A DNA stretch of 49,065 nucleotides from Bacillota bacterium. Its GTDB lineage: Bacteria > Bacillota > UBA994. The number at the start of each line of letters is the position of its first letter. The stretch's first letter is position 1. The position numbers were made by a program, and so were the translations under genes. The stretch covers positions 1-49,065 of the forward strand of contig QLUS01000001.1 of the NCBI GenBank assembly GCA_018725535.1. Direction: 5' to 3'. The notes beneath the pieces are model-generated. The model searched no databases and was not told the DNA's origin. It saw only the letters and a list, made by a program, of their open reading frames with translations. Below, piece after piece: positions 30,285 through 39,587 of the stretch.

Positions 30285-32738
30285 TTAGCGAAACAACGCA
30301 TTAAACAAAACCTTATACGTTCCCCTTGACTGCGCGCGGTGATGTGGTCGAAACCCAATCAGCACCACTCGCCCTTTTTTTACTGTGCACTCTAGGAGCG
30401 CCGCGCGCCCACTAAGCCTCTCTGCCCCATGCAACAAGCCGCACACGAGAGGATTGACCGCAGGGTAGCGGCCCACCGCTTTCGCTGTCTCATCGGCTGA
30501 GAACACGGGACTGCGCACAAAGACTACTGCCGCCGCCTGAGGCATGCCGTAGGCGAGCGGATGGCTAATGTCGAACGCAACCCGCAAGAAGGACCCAGGC
30601 ACTAGGAACTCGTCCTCGCGTGCGGAGCCGACCACATTAGTTACCTTAAGCCGCAGAGCTTCGATACACCAATCGCAGGCGTGGTCGACCCCAACCACGG
30701 TGCCCCCGCCCAGAGCGAACTCGCGGAGTGCCTGCGCTCCGGCCATACCCAGACCTCCGCAGTATTCCCTTGGGTAGACACCGGGCATCAGCCCTTCGCT
30801 GATAGTTTTCGCGCGCGCACTGGGTATAACCACCACGTCAAAGCGCTCGGCGAGCCCGCCCGCGCGGATATCTTGGTCTTTAAGCGTGGCATAGGGGATA
30901 GCGTGCTGCTCGAGCACAAAGCGCATAAACCCTTCATCCGGGTTAGGCACATATCCTTGATAAACCCCCACACGCGGCACCTGAGTAAGGGTCGTAACCG
31001 ACGGCAAGTCTGTGCCGGGCAGAGTCCCCACACTAAGTCCTAGGTCAGCAGCAAGCTCCATCACGAGCTCGCGCGCCTCCCCGCTTACTATCAGCGTGCC
31101 GGGTGGCAGTTCCGGGTCTTCACAATCATGCTTTAGCCGATGTACGGGGACCTCTGCTGCGAGGAATCGAGCCAAGGCCGTATACATCCCATTAGGTTCA
31201 GGGCGAATGTACAACCAACGCCCGTGCAGTGATACTGCAGGCGGATTGGGGACAAACCTTGGCGGCTGTTTGATACGGGCCAGTGAAGCCTTAAAAGGCG
31301 CGCGAATTTCGGTGACGGTGACACCCATCTGAATGGGAAGGCTGTGGGCAGCCATATCGTAGGGCTGCCGCAGAAATCCATCAGAGAAACGACGCACGTC
31401 TGGGTAACTCTGATTCTCGAGCAGCGTCTTGGCAAAAGAGGAATACGGCTGCTGCATCAGCACTACGTAGTTGCCTGCTGTGTAGTCCACGCCGTCGGCA
31501 GAAAACGGCAGCAGAGCCGCATGGATCTCCACACCGCCAAACATCAGTAGCTCGATGAGCTCAGCCGCGACTCGTGGGTCACGCTGCTTAGGCGGCAAGA
31601 CAAAGGCGTAAGTATAGGGTTTTGGTGCAGTGGCCCGCTGTCCAATCGCGACAAAGTTCTTAAGCCACAGCCTGCGATACTTGGCGGCGTGCCGAAGGCA
31701 AGCGAGGGCTGCTAGCTTGCAGTATTCCACTATGTCACGTAAGCGCCACTCGCCCCCTCTCCACGGCTCTGGCTGGTTCCATGTGGCGATGCGCGGGTCA
31801 TACCCCCTGCCCCCGCGCAGATGTTGCTCGTCAAGCGTTACAGGCGTGGCCAGTCTCGCACTCGCCACCTCGGCCAGAATGCGCACTCCCCCGTGGTAGT
31901 GTTGGTAGCTGCGGCTCGGAGAATAGGCGTCGTATGTTACGTTCGTCATCACGCCAGTCTTCCCGTGCGCAGACAACTCAGCCGCGATGGTTTGCCCGAG
32001 CCACGCCGCACCTTGGCGGATGAGGGGATCGACATTGGGGTCATAGGGGTCGACAAAGGGGGGTAGTACTATGCGCGGCCCGTCTTGGCCCTGTTGATGG
32101 AAATCAAGCACTATTTGCGGGTGCCAAGTGTTATGGATATGTTCTACCATCAACCGTGTCTCCTGTTGTGTGAACATAAACCAGTCACGGTTATTGTCGT
32201 GCCCGGCATAGCGGTGATAAAGCTGTGGCGGTGCCGTCCCCTCATAAGCTGTGCCAAGCGTTTGCCGGTACCAATCAACGACTAGATCTAAGCCGTCCGG
32301 GTTTGCGCAAGGGACAAGCAGCAGAACGGTATTATCGAGCGATTCCATAGTCTCTTCGTCACACGCCGTCACTAACTCATAGGCCAGCTCGAGGCTCATT
32401 TGCGTGGGGCCGACCTCTGTGGCATGGATGCTGTTTGTCATTAAAACAACTGTCTTACCTAGCGCCATAAGCTCGGCTAATTGGTTGTCCTGCTTCCCAC
32501 GTGGGTCAGCCAGCTCTCTTTGCACTTGCTCAATTTGCTCTAACCGCGCGTGGTTTTCGCTCGACGTAATTACCACCAACAGAAAGGGGCGCCCTTCCGT
32601 ACTCCGGCCAATTTCAGTCACCCTACAACGGGGGCTACTTTCGCTGAGCACGCGAAAATAGCCTGTGATTTGCTCCCAATCGGCAAGGCTCCTGTCCGCG
32701 CCTACGGGGAAACCTAGGTGCTGTTCGGGACTACGCAA
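30285..32738 (-). CDS. Large M14-family zinc peptidase, 817 aa
   Basis: Predicted metallopeptidase. Zinc ligands lie in TNSIHATEVGP (HxxE, about residue 105) and VLDFHQQGQDG; AGHDNNRDWF supplies the Asn-Arg substrate site, and the late RILAEVASA contains the likely catalytic Glu. The C-terminal half (from about residue 400) is a second globular region of unknown role ending in a glutamine-amidotransferase-like beta pattern (GGGTVVGVDHACDW), which I do not assign firmly. No signal peptide. The start is TTG at 32738, 8 nt after AGGAGG; the GTG at 32747 abuts that site. Composite heptamer repeats flank both ends. Confidence 0.87.
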   Translation of the reverse strand: MRSPEQHLGFPVGADRSLADWEQITGYFRVLSESSPRCRVTEIGRSTEGRPFLLVVITSSENHARLEQIEQVQRELADPRGKQDNQLAELMALGKTVVLMTNSIHATEVGPTQMSLELAYELVTACDEETMESLDNTVLLLVPCANPDGLDLVVDWYRQTLGTAYEGTAPPQLYHRYAGHDNNRDWFMFTQQETRLMVEHIHNTWHPQIVLDFHQQGQDGPRIVLPPFVDPYDPNVDPLIRQGAAWLGQTIAAELSAHGKTGVMTNVTYDAYSPSRSYQHYHGGVRILAEVASARLATPVTLDEQHLRGGRGYDPRIATWNQPEPWRGGEWRLRDIVEYCKLAALACLRHAAKYRRLWLKNFVAIGQRATAPKPYTYAFVLPPKQRDPRVAAELIELLMFGGVEIHAALLPFSADGVDYTAGNYVVLMQQPYSSFAKTLLENQSYPDVRRFSDGFLRQPYDMAAHSLPIQMGVTVTEIRAPFKASLARIKQPPRFVPNPPAVSLHGRWLYIRPEPNGMYTALARFLAAEVPVHRLKHDCEDPELPPGTLIVSGEARELVMELAADLGLSVGTLPGTDLPSVTTLTQVPRVGVYQGYVPNPDEGFMRFVLEQHAIPYATLKDQDIRAGGLAERFDVVVIPSARAKTISEGLMPGVYPREYCGGLGMAGAQALREFALGGGTVVGVDHACDWCIEALRLKVTNVVGSAREDEFLVPGSFLRVAFDISHPLAYGMPQAAAVVFVRSPVFSADETAKAVGRYPAVNPLVCGLLHGAERLSGRAALLECTVKKGRVVLIGFRPHHRAQSRGTYKVLFNALFR

Positions 32739-32810
32739 GGGCGTCACCTCCTCTTGTGAACTGGGAACTGTGAGCTAGGGAGAAACAAAAATCAAAGGTG
32801 ATGGACCATG

Positions 32811-32880
32811 GATGGGGGAGGCTTTCCGCTTTCCGCTTTCCGCTTTCCGCTGTCCGCTGTAAGCCGTAAGCTGTAAGCTC
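32811..32880. repeat. Composite heptamer repeat between M14 peptidase and decarboxylase
   Basis: ATGGATGGGGGAGGC, four TTTCCGC units, then TGTCCGC, TGTAAGC, CGTAAGC, TGTAAGC. The order is the same as at 29555 and 30147. It is the inverse orientation of the copy at 34555-34688 on the other side of the decarboxylase gene. Confidence 0.95.
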
Positions 32881-32894
32881 TCACAAATGGGCAC

Positions 32895-32923
32895 TTGAAC
32901 ATTGCTCGCCATAGGTTTAATAT
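32895..32923 (+). promoter_or_regulatory. Promoter of the Orn/Lys/Arg decarboxylase gene
   Basis: TTGAAC (32895-32900) and TAATAT (32918-32923) with a 17-bp spacer. This leaves a leader of about 120 nt before the TTG start at 33052, with no recognisable riboswitch. It lies just after the heptamer repeat. Confidence 0.75.
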
Positions 32924-33051
32924 ATCGCTGTATGCGCAAAGTTAGAGAAACATGCGGAAAACAGAGCAAAACGCTAACCACCGCGCAGGATGGCAGTTTA
33001 CGGCATATTAAGCGACATATCGCATCATTAGGACGACAGGAGGCTCTCGAG

Positions 33052-34539
33052 TTGAGGAACAAGAAGGGCACCGCGCACATGGCACTCGAGCGCAGGCAAA
33101 GCCGCACACCGCTTTTTGACGCTTTGCGCAACTACGTGCGTGAAGGTACACTCTCTTTTCATGTCCCCGGCCACAAGCACGGCAAGGGGCTGCCTGAGTT
33201 TACTCGCTTTGTGGGTAAGAACGTCATGAACATCGATCTTACGATCATGCCGGACCTCGACAGCATCTACAAGCCGCACGGGCCAATCAAAGCCGCACAA
33301 GACTTAGCCGCCGAGGCCTTTGGGGCTGACTACGCGCACTTCCTCAGTAATGGCACGACCGCTGGCATTCACTGCATGTTGATGTCTACTTTGCGCCCGG
33401 GCGACAAGTTTATCGTGCCGCGCAATGCCCACAAATCCGTTATTTCGGCAATGATTCTTACTGGGGCCGAACCGGTGTACATCCAGCCCTACGTAGATAA
33501 TTACCTCGGCGTAGCCATGGCCATTACCGCCGATGAAGTACGGCAGGCCTTGCGCCAGCAGCCCGATGCCAAAGCCGTTTTCGTCATTAACACTACCTTT
33601 TATGGTATGGCACCGGAACTTGAGCGCATCGTGGAGATCGCCGAGGACTACGAGATCCCGGTTCTAGTTGACGAAGCGCACGGGGCACACCTTAAATTCC
33701 ACCCTAGTCTCCCCCTGTCGGCCATGGAAGCCAAGGCGGACATGGCTGCCCTGAGTACGCATAAGCTCCTAGGCTCCATGACTCAGAGCTCGCTCTTGCT
33801 TACCCGCGGCGACTTAGTAGACCCGCAGTACGTTAAGACCACCCTGAATCTAACGCAGACTACCAGCCCCAGCTACCCCCTGCTAGCCTCGCTGGATATC
33901 GCGCGCAAACAAGTTTTCTTCCGCGGTCAAGAGATGCTTACACATGCCATTAACCTTGCTAACTGGGCGCGATACGAGATAAACAACAGCATCCCCGGCC
34001 TCTATGTCTACGGTAACGACATGGTGGGACAACCCGGTTGTTACGAATATGACCCCACTAAGCTGTGCATTAACGTGCGCGCCCTTGGCATTTCCGGCTT
34101 TGAAATGGAACGCATTCTAAGGCAAGGATTCCATATCCAAGTAGACCTCTCTGACTTGTACAACGTATTGTGCGTAGTAAGTATTGCCGACACGAAGGAA
34201 AACGTGCGCACCTTAGTGCATGCGCTGAGCGAAATTGCGCGTAAGTTTACCGTGCAAGACGTGCGCGAACATCCCATTGAGCTGCCGCCGCTCCCGGCTC
34301 TCGCATATTTGCCGCGCGAGGCCTTCTATGCGGAGACCAAGCGCGTGCCCCTAGAACAGGCCAAGGGCAAAATCGTAGCCGAAATGCTGATGGCCTATCC
34401 GCCCGGCATCCCCCTCATCTGTCCAGGCGAGATCCTCACGGAAGAAATCATTGACTACGTGCGCATGCTTACAGAAGCAGATGCACAAATTTACGGCACA
34501 GAGGACCCTAACGCTGAGTATATTAAGATTGTGCGCTAG
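33052..34539 (+). CDS. speA: Orn/Lys/Arg decarboxylase (Bacillus SpeA-like)
   Basis: PLP-dependent group III-type decarboxylase of 495 aa, probably making agmatine or cadaverine/putrescine for polyamine synthesis. Motifs: LSFHVPGHKHGKGLPEF near residue 35, NGTTAGIHCMLMS, VDEAHGAHLKFHP, and the PLP lysine in LSTHKLLGSMTQSS. The C-terminal domain has AYPPGIPLICPGE, as in SpeA of Bacillus. The start is TTG at 33052, 8 nt after AGGAGG; a longer open frame upstream overlaps the promoter. Arginine, lysine and ornithine specificity cannot be separated by eye. Inverted heptamer repeats flank the gene. Confidence 0.9.
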   Translation: MRNKKGTAHMALERRQSRTPLFDALRNYVREGTLSFHVPGHKHGKGLPEFTRFVGKNVMNIDLTIMPDLDSIYKPHGPIKAAQDLAAEAFGADYAHFLSNGTTAGIHCMLMSTLRPGDKFIVPRNAHKSVISAMILTGAEPVYIQPYVDNYLGVAMAITADEVRQALRQQPDAKAVFVINTTFYGMAPELERIVEIAEDYEIPVLVDEAHGAHLKFHPSLPLSAMEAKADMAALSTHKLLGSMTQSSLLLTRGDLVDPQYVKTTLNLTQTTSPSYPLLASLDIARKQVFFRGQEMLTHAINLANWARYEINNSIPGLYVYGNDMVGQPGCYEYDPTKLCINVRALGISGFEMERILRQGFHIQVDLSDLYNVLCVVSIADTKENVRTLVHALSEIARKFTVQDVREHPIELPPLPALAYLPREAFYAETKRVPLEQAKGKIVAEMLMAYPPGIPLICPGEILTEEIIDYVRMLTEADAQIYGTEDPNAEYIKIVR

Positions 34540-34554
34540 CCCGCGCGTAGCGTG

Positions 34555-34688
34555 GCGGCGTACAGCGTACAGCGTACGGAGGCGTGCTCCGTGCCCAGTG
34601 CCCAGTAGCGGAAAGCGGAAAGCGGAAAGCGGAAAGCGGAAAGCGGAAAGCCTCCCCCGTTCATGATTCACAGCTCAAAGCTCAAAGC
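34555..34688. repeat. Composite heptamer repeat, inverted orientation
   Basis: Left to right: TACAGCG units, GTACGGAGG, GTGCCCA/GTGCCCA, then six GCGGAAA-type heptamers, GCCTCCCCC, GTTCATGATTCA and CTCAAAG units. It is the reverse complement of the module order at 29555 and 32811, with an added GGGCACT module. Confidence 0.95.
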
Positions 34689-34689
34689 C

Positions 34690-35550
34690 CTAGCGGCCTG
34701 CGGCCGCTTCATGCGCTAACGCATTTAAAAAGCGCTTAAGGCTTATCTTCCCTCCATAGGGCGCGTTGTGTTCAACATGCCGCATCTCGCACCGCACTTC
34801 GGCAAAGTCAAAAAACGTGGCTGCATAGTTCTCAAAGCGCGGGTGGGCGTAGTCCTCAAGCCCTAGCGCGGCTAGGTGACGCAAAGCGGATTGCACTGCA
34901 CGCCGCATGCGCTGCTCAGCCGCTTTTTGCGCAGTAAGGCTATCCCCCGCGACATGCAGAAGCAAGTCCTTCACGGATACGGTGTCCCTTGTATGGCCGC
35001 AGGCAATAAAAAGAGCTGCATCCTCCAAATCGCGTGCGCCTGACTCTCCACCAATGCCTAAATCATGCAGAAACGCCCTTATTTTGCGCCTCGTCTTGTC
35101 AGTCACCGCGGCGGGTTGCGGCGCAGTCGAGACACTGAGCTCGGCCATAGAGCGGTAGATACTGCTGACAGTTCGCTTTAGGGCGAGGGTTTCACACACC
35201 TTGGCTAAGACAGCGCGTACTTCCCTGCTATTGATCGGCTTGTGAATAAAGAAGTCAATGCCCGCATCGTAGGCTGCCTCCACCATCACCTTAGCCTGCA
35301 CTTGCGAGAGCATCACAAAAGAAGCCGTCAGGCTCGCGGACAACAGGCGTACCAGTTCAATGCCGTCCATATCTGGCAACAGCAAGTCAACCAAGACAAT
35401 ATCGGCGGCTGCGGAAAGCAGTGCCTGTCGTGCATCATGGCCGCAACTGGCAGAACCCGCCAGTACACCTAACCCGCTGTCCTGAATTACCTCTTGCAGC
35501 ATCCGCCTTACGGCAATGTCATCGTCGACCACGAAAAAGCGGTAGTGCAC
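34690..35550 (-). CDS. Response regulator with YcbB-type output domain (GlnL-like)
   Basis: 286-aa regulator. The N-terminal receiver has FFVVDDDIAVRR, the phosphoacceptor Asp in ADIVLVDLLLPDMDG (about residue 55), and the Lys in FIHKPIN. The C-terminal half (RRKIRAFLHDLGIGGESGA through VRCEMRHVEHNAPYGGKISL) resembles the YcbB domain of Bacillus GlnL, which responds to glutamine. The start is GTG at 35550, 1 nt after the kinase stop; an upstream in-frame extension overlaps the kinase. The target genes are unknown. Confidence 0.85.
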   Translation of the reverse strand: MHYRFFVVDDDIAVRRMLQEVIQDSGLGVLAGSASCGHDARQALLSAAADIVLVDLLLPDMDGIELVRLLSASLTASFVMLSQVQAKVMVEAAYDAGIDFFIHKPINSREVRAVLAKVCETLALKRTVSSIYRSMAELSVSTAPQPAAVTDKTRRKIRAFLHDLGIGGESGARDLEDAALFIACGHTRDTVSVKDLLLHVAGDSLTAQKAAEQRMRRAVQSALRHLAALGLEDYAHPRFENYAATFFDFAEVRCEMRHVEHNAPYGGKISLKRFLNALAHEAAAGR

Positions 35551-35551
35551 C

Positions 35552-36808
35552 TTAATCCCCCCTCGGCAGCGGTATTTGCACGCTAAACGTACTGCCCTTA
35601 CCCTGCTCACTACGCACCGAAATTTCGCCGGCGAGACTTTGAGCTATGGCTTTTACCTGAGCCAGGCCTAAACCTGTAGAGGCTTGCCCTGTGTCGGGGT
35701 TATACTTCGTCGTGTACCCAGGTTCAAAGACTACGCGTAGGTCTTGTTCGCTAATCCCTATGCCTGTATCTCGCACGGCAATATGTAAGTCCATGTCGAG
35801 GACCCGTACGTCTAACCACACAGTGCCCACATGTGGTATGGCTTCGATGGCGTTGCCCATCAGGTTGTTAATAATAGCTAGTATGCGGTGGTAGGCCGCG
35901 ACTTCTGCCTGCCCTTCAATAGAAGAGTGAATGGCAATGTCTTTGCCCTGCTCGTTCGCTAGGGCTTGGTTTGCTTTTACCGCGACTTCTGCGAGTGTCT
36001 GCAGTGCCAGCAGTTTCCCCTGGCTTTCCTTAACCACCACATGGCGGAGCCGCGCCGCCAGACGGGCAAAATCTCGCTTGGCGTCGTGGATTTCCCTCGC
36101 CACGGCCAAGGCGGATTCGGCTTCATCGAGTCCTGATGTTTTTAGCCGCTTGTACAACTGGTGGCTCTGCACCATCACCGATTCTACTTGGGCCAGTGTG
36201 TTTTCAAGATAGAGCAACTCCCCAGTCACATCAGAGGTCAAGAGCAGTAGGCGCCGAAATTCGCGCTCTCTCTGCTCCTGCTTGATGATGACCTCGCGCT
36301 GCTGCCAAGCCGTGTAAGCGAGCCCGGTCAAGGCTCCCCTCACCAAGGCCACTAACCCTAGGAGGTAAACCATAGGTAGAATATCCCGATTAGCGAAATC
36401 TCCCCGAACCACAAGTTCACCGATGTTTGCGCCCATATCGAGAAAAGCCAGACCCCAGACTATGTCTAGCCCCCCGCTGTTTAGCCCCTGTCGCCACAGA
36501 GCCAGCCCCACACCCAGCAAGAGATAGAAAACTCCGGCGGGATAGTGTTTGTCGAGGCCTTGCAGCAACGGTACTTCCGCCAACAAGAAGCCAGCTCCGG
36601 CGCGAAATACTGTGACTGCTACACCCGTGGCCAAACCCGCCACCGGACGGTTCAAACGCTCATGCACCAAGAGATAAAAGCAAAACACACTCACCGCTAG
36701 GCTAAACCTAAACCCGGTGCCAAAGGGAAAGAAACTGAAGTTGCTTACAAAAACGGTGAGAAGCGCGAGATAGGTGAGCGACTTAGTGTTCTGCCACAGC
36801 TTCCACAC
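35552..36808 (-). CDS. Sensor histidine kinase, GlnK/YcbA-like
   Basis: 418-aa membrane kinase. Five to six N-terminal helices (residues 12-170) form the sensor part. A coiled region precedes the phospho-His region AREIHDAKRDFARLAARLRH. The HATPase domain carries N box NNLMGNAIEAI, G1 DTGIGI and G2 GLGLAQVKA. It phosphorylates the adjacent regulator by inference. The start GTG has a weak, distant AGAGG, and an alternative start is possible. It is 17 nt after pmbA, so it may be co-transcribed with tldD-pmbA. Confidence 0.88.
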   Translation of the reverse strand: MWKLWQNTKSLTYLALLTVFVSNFSFFPFGTGFRFSLAVSVFCFYLLVHERLNRPVAGLATGVAVTVFRAGAGFLLAEVPLLQGLDKHYPAGVFYLLLGVGLALWRQGLNSGGLDIVWGLAFLDMGANIGELVVRGDFANRDILPMVYLLGLVALVRGALTGLAYTAWQQREVIIKQEQREREFRRLLLLTSDVTGELLYLENTLAQVESVMVQSHQLYKRLKTSGLDEAESALAVAREIHDAKRDFARLAARLRHVVVKESQGKLLALQTLAEVAVKANQALANEQGKDIAIHSSIEGQAEVAAYHRILAIINNLMGNAIEAIPHVGTVWLDVRVLDMDLHIAVRDTGIGISEQDLRVVFEPGYTTKYNPDTGQASTGLGLAQVKAIAQSLAGEISVRSEQGKGSTFSVQIPLPRGD

Positions 36809-36825
36809 AGGTAAATGCCCGACCT

Positions 36826-38172
36826 CTAAGTCCCAGCGACAGCTAACGACCCAATAAATAGCGACGGCGCACCAATCGCACCCACGCCGAAATCAAGATC
36901 GTCGCCGATCGCTCTCACGTCAGAGAGCATAGCAAAGAAATTGCCCGCGATGGTAATCTGGTTGACGGGACGAACGATTTGGCCTCCTTTAACTAGATAG
37001 CCGTAGGCCGAGAGCGAGAAGTCGCCCGAGACCGGGTTAGCCCCGGCATGGGTGCCTTGGATGCTGGTAATCACCAGTCCGTCGCCCATAGCTGTAAGCA
37101 GCGCCTGGTAGCAGTTCCGCCCCGGCACAATGTAAAAATTACTGGGCGCAACACCCACAGGCGCATTGTAGGCAGCTTTATGCGCGTTGCCGGTGGACAT
37201 TACGCCTTCTTTTTTGGCGGTCTTTTGGTTGTGGAGCAAAGTAATGAGTACGCCTCCTTCTACTACCGCTTTCTTGCGCGTGGGGAAGCCCTCGGCATCA
37301 AAGGGAGCCGCGTTTGGGCGCTCCGCTAGATGTGGGTCATCCATGATGGTGACTATTTCGCTCATAATGCGCTCGTTAACCTTGCCCTTCAAGAGCGACA
37401 TCCCTTTCTGCGCCGCATCAGCCGAGAAGGATGAGGCAAACGCCGACAAGAAGGTGAGCGCGACGTCTTTGCGCAGTATCACGGGGTAATTGCCGGAGGG
37501 CACCGGCTCCGCACCTAGGAGCGACAACGCTTCTTCTACAGCTTCCTTGGCCAGTTTCGCCGCGTCAAAACGCGAAAAGTCGCGGGCCGCCACAAAGGCA
37601 TAGGACTGCTTGGTGTCCGCTCCCTCTTTAACTACTGCCGATATGTACCCAGCGGCGAAATTATCTCGGTGGCTTAACTTGAGACCATGTGAATTCATAA
37701 TCAGCGTTTCCCCGGAGGTATCACCTACGCTTACTTGCGCCGTGAAGACCCGGTTATCAAGCGCGTAGGCCTGTTCTTCCACCGCCTTAACCCAAGCTAT
37801 TTTTTCACTGGCGGGAACTTCCGGCAAAGACTCGCTAAAGGCATCAATGTGCGTGTAGTTGTCCGGCGCTGCTCCCGTAAAGATTTCCTCGCCTTCGTCG
37901 CCGTCCATGATTGCCGCATTCTCCAAAGCATCCTTAAGCAGCGTCTCCATGCCCTCGTCAGCAAGGTTCTCGGTGAAGGAGTATCCCATCTTGCCGTTAA
38001 TCAGACCACGGAACATCAGGCCGCGGGATTCCGCTAGGGTGTAACTGTCAATTTCTGTCTTGAAAACTCCTACGCGAAACTGATTGCGCGAAGATGCGTA
38101 GACCTCCATATCCCTAAAGCCCACGGTGCGGCCGCGTGTAAAGAGCGCTTTCGCAAAGCTCTGTACATCCAC
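36826..38172 (-). CDS. pmbA: TldD/PmbA family protein PmbA (TldE)
   Basis: 448-aa partner of TldD without its HExxxH site. Together they form the TldD/E peptidase, which trims modified peptides such as microcin or RiPP precursors and unfolded peptides. C-terminal markers are the NGRNCYQALLTAMGDGLVITSIQGTHAGANPVSGDFSLSA-like segment (here PGRNCYQALL... followed by GTHAGANPVSGDF). The start GTG immediately follows the tldD stop. No RiPP precursor or maturation enzyme is seen in this window. Confidence 0.9.
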   Translation of the reverse strand: MDVQSFAKALFTRGRTVGFRDMEVYASSRNQFRVGVFKTEIDSYTLAESRGLMFRGLINGKMGYSFTENLADEGMETLLKDALENAAIMDGDEGEEIFTGAAPDNYTHIDAFSESLPEVPASEKIAWVKAVEEQAYALDNRVFTAQVSVGDTSGETLIMNSHGLKLSHRDNFAAGYISAVVKEGADTKQSYAFVAARDFSRFDAAKLAKEAVEEALSLLGAEPVPSGNYPVILRKDVALTFLSAFASSFSADAAQKGMSLLKGKVNERIMSEIVTIMDDPHLAERPNAAPFDAEGFPTRKKAVVEGGVLITLLHNQKTAKKEGVMSTGNAHKAAYNAPVGVAPSNFYIVPGRNCYQALLTAMGDGLVITSIQGTHAGANPVSGDFSLSAYGYLVKGGQIVRPVNQITIAGNFFAMLSDVRAIGDDLDFGVGAIGAPSLFIGSLAVAGT

Positions 38173-39564
38173 TTATTTGTCCCCCTTTCGTCCGCCGACG
38201 GTAATCTCTGATACGCGAATGGTTGGCTGACCCACGTCCGTCGGAACACTGCCGCTCAGTGAGCCGCACATGCCTTGCCCACAAGCGAGGTTATTGGCTA
38301 CCATGTCAATGCGCATTAATATCTCTGATCCCTTGCCAATCAAGCTAGCACCCCGCACCGGCTCCATAACCTTGCCGTTTCGCACCATGTACGCTTCGTT
38401 GACCGCGAAGTTAAACTCACCTGTCGCGGGATTAACTGAGCCGCCACCCATGTATCTGGCAAACAACCCGTACTCAGTGTTGGCGATAATTTCGTCTTTG
38501 GAATAGGGGCCCGGTAAGATAAAGGTGTTCGTCATACGCGAAGTGGGCGCGAACTTATAGGACTGGCGGCGGGAATTGCCCGTAGCCTTCGCCTGCATCC
38601 GCCGTCCGTTTAGCATGTCAACGAGATAACCCCTGAGGATGCCGTTTTCAATCAACAGATTTCGCCGCGTGGGGTGCCCCTCGTCATCCACGTTAAGGCT
38701 CCCCCAAGAATTGGGAATCGTGCCGTCGTCTACAGCGCTGACCGCTTCCGAAGCAATCTTCTCACCTATTTTATCGGCAAACACGGAGGTTTTCTTGGCC
38801 ACCGCAGTCGCCTCTAAGCTATGACCGCAAGCCTCGTGAAAAATTACCCCGCCAAACTCATTGTCGATAATCACCGGCATGCGGTCGCTTGGCGCGTAAT
38901 CGGCATGAATCATGGTGCTGGCAATACGTGCCGCCTCCCGCGCGTAAGTATCGATGTCTATCTTGTCGTAAAACTCAAACCCCATGTGGGCCCCGGGCGC
39001 ATAGGTGCCGGACTGCTTTTCGGTGCCCTTTGAGGCAATAGCCGTAATGCCGGTGCGCGTGCGCACACGGCGATCTTCAACTAGGAGGCCGCTAGAATTC
39101 GCGATTTGCACATGTTGGTCCTCGTCAAAGTAGCGCACCGAAACTTGCGAAATAATGAGGTCATATTCTTTGGCCACCTGATAGGCACGCGTCATTATGG
39201 CTACTTTGCGCTGTTTGTCAATTGTGTGAGGAAGGGTATGGATCAGATTTACTTGGGGCAACGTTCCCTTTAGCAAGTTCAAGCATCGGGTTCCGCTTAC
39301 ACCCGGCAGCGCCTCCGCCGCCTCTTTGGCTACTCGCAAGAGGCTCTCGCGGCTACCGTCGTTGGTGTAGGCATAGACGCAATTCGTACCCTGAAAAATG
39401 CGTATGCCTATCCCGTATTCCCGCCCTGATACGCTACTGTCCACTTTCCCCCCGACCATAGATAGGGTGTTGCTGAAGCGGTCCTCAACAAAGACCTCCG
39501 CGAAGTCGCCCCCGGTGCCGAGGGCCGCCGTAATGCAATCTTCTAGCAGGGCTTTTGCCAGCAT
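38173..39564 (-). CDS. tldD: Metalloprotease TldD
   Basis: 463-aa zinc protease of the TldD/E pair. The metal-binding motif is FHEACGHSLEATAVA (HExxxH), with the C-terminal GMCGSLSGSVPTDVGQPTIRV segment. The start is ATG at 39564 with AAAGGAGG 9 nt upstream; a long in-frame extension to 39813 lies over the dapL 3' end and lacks a ribosome site. The stop is followed directly by the pmbA start. Confidence 0.93.
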   Translation of the reverse strand: MLAKALLEDCITAALGTGGDFAEVFVEDRFSNTLSMVGGKVDSSVSGREYGIGIRIFQGTNCVYAYTNDGSRESLLRVAKEAAEALPGVSGTRCLNLLKGTLPQVNLIHTLPHTIDKQRKVAIMTRAYQVAKEYDLIISQVSVRYFDEDQHVQIANSSGLLVEDRRVRTRTGITAIASKGTEKQSGTYAPGAHMGFEFYDKIDIDTYAREAARIASTMIHADYAPSDRMPVIIDNEFGGVIFHEACGHSLEATAVAKKTSVFADKIGEKIASEAVSAVDDGTIPNSWGSLNVDDEGHPTRRNLLIENGILRGYLVDMLNGRRMQAKATGNSRRQSYKFAPTSRMTNTFILPGPYSKDEIIANTEYGLFARYMGGGSVNPATGEFNFAVNEAYMVRNGKVMEPVRGASLIGKGSEILMRIDMVANNLACGQGMCGSLSGSVPTDVGQPTIRVSEITVGGRKGDK

Positions 39565-39587
39565 GGTGACACTCCTCCTTTGTAGAA

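Noticed and set aside
34451..34671. ORFs rich in SGKRKAE or RFPLSAF
   Set aside because: They are translations of the heptamer repeats in different frames, not proteins.
29555..34688. CRISPR array
   Set aside because: The tandem units are 7 nt with no unique spacers and no cas genes.
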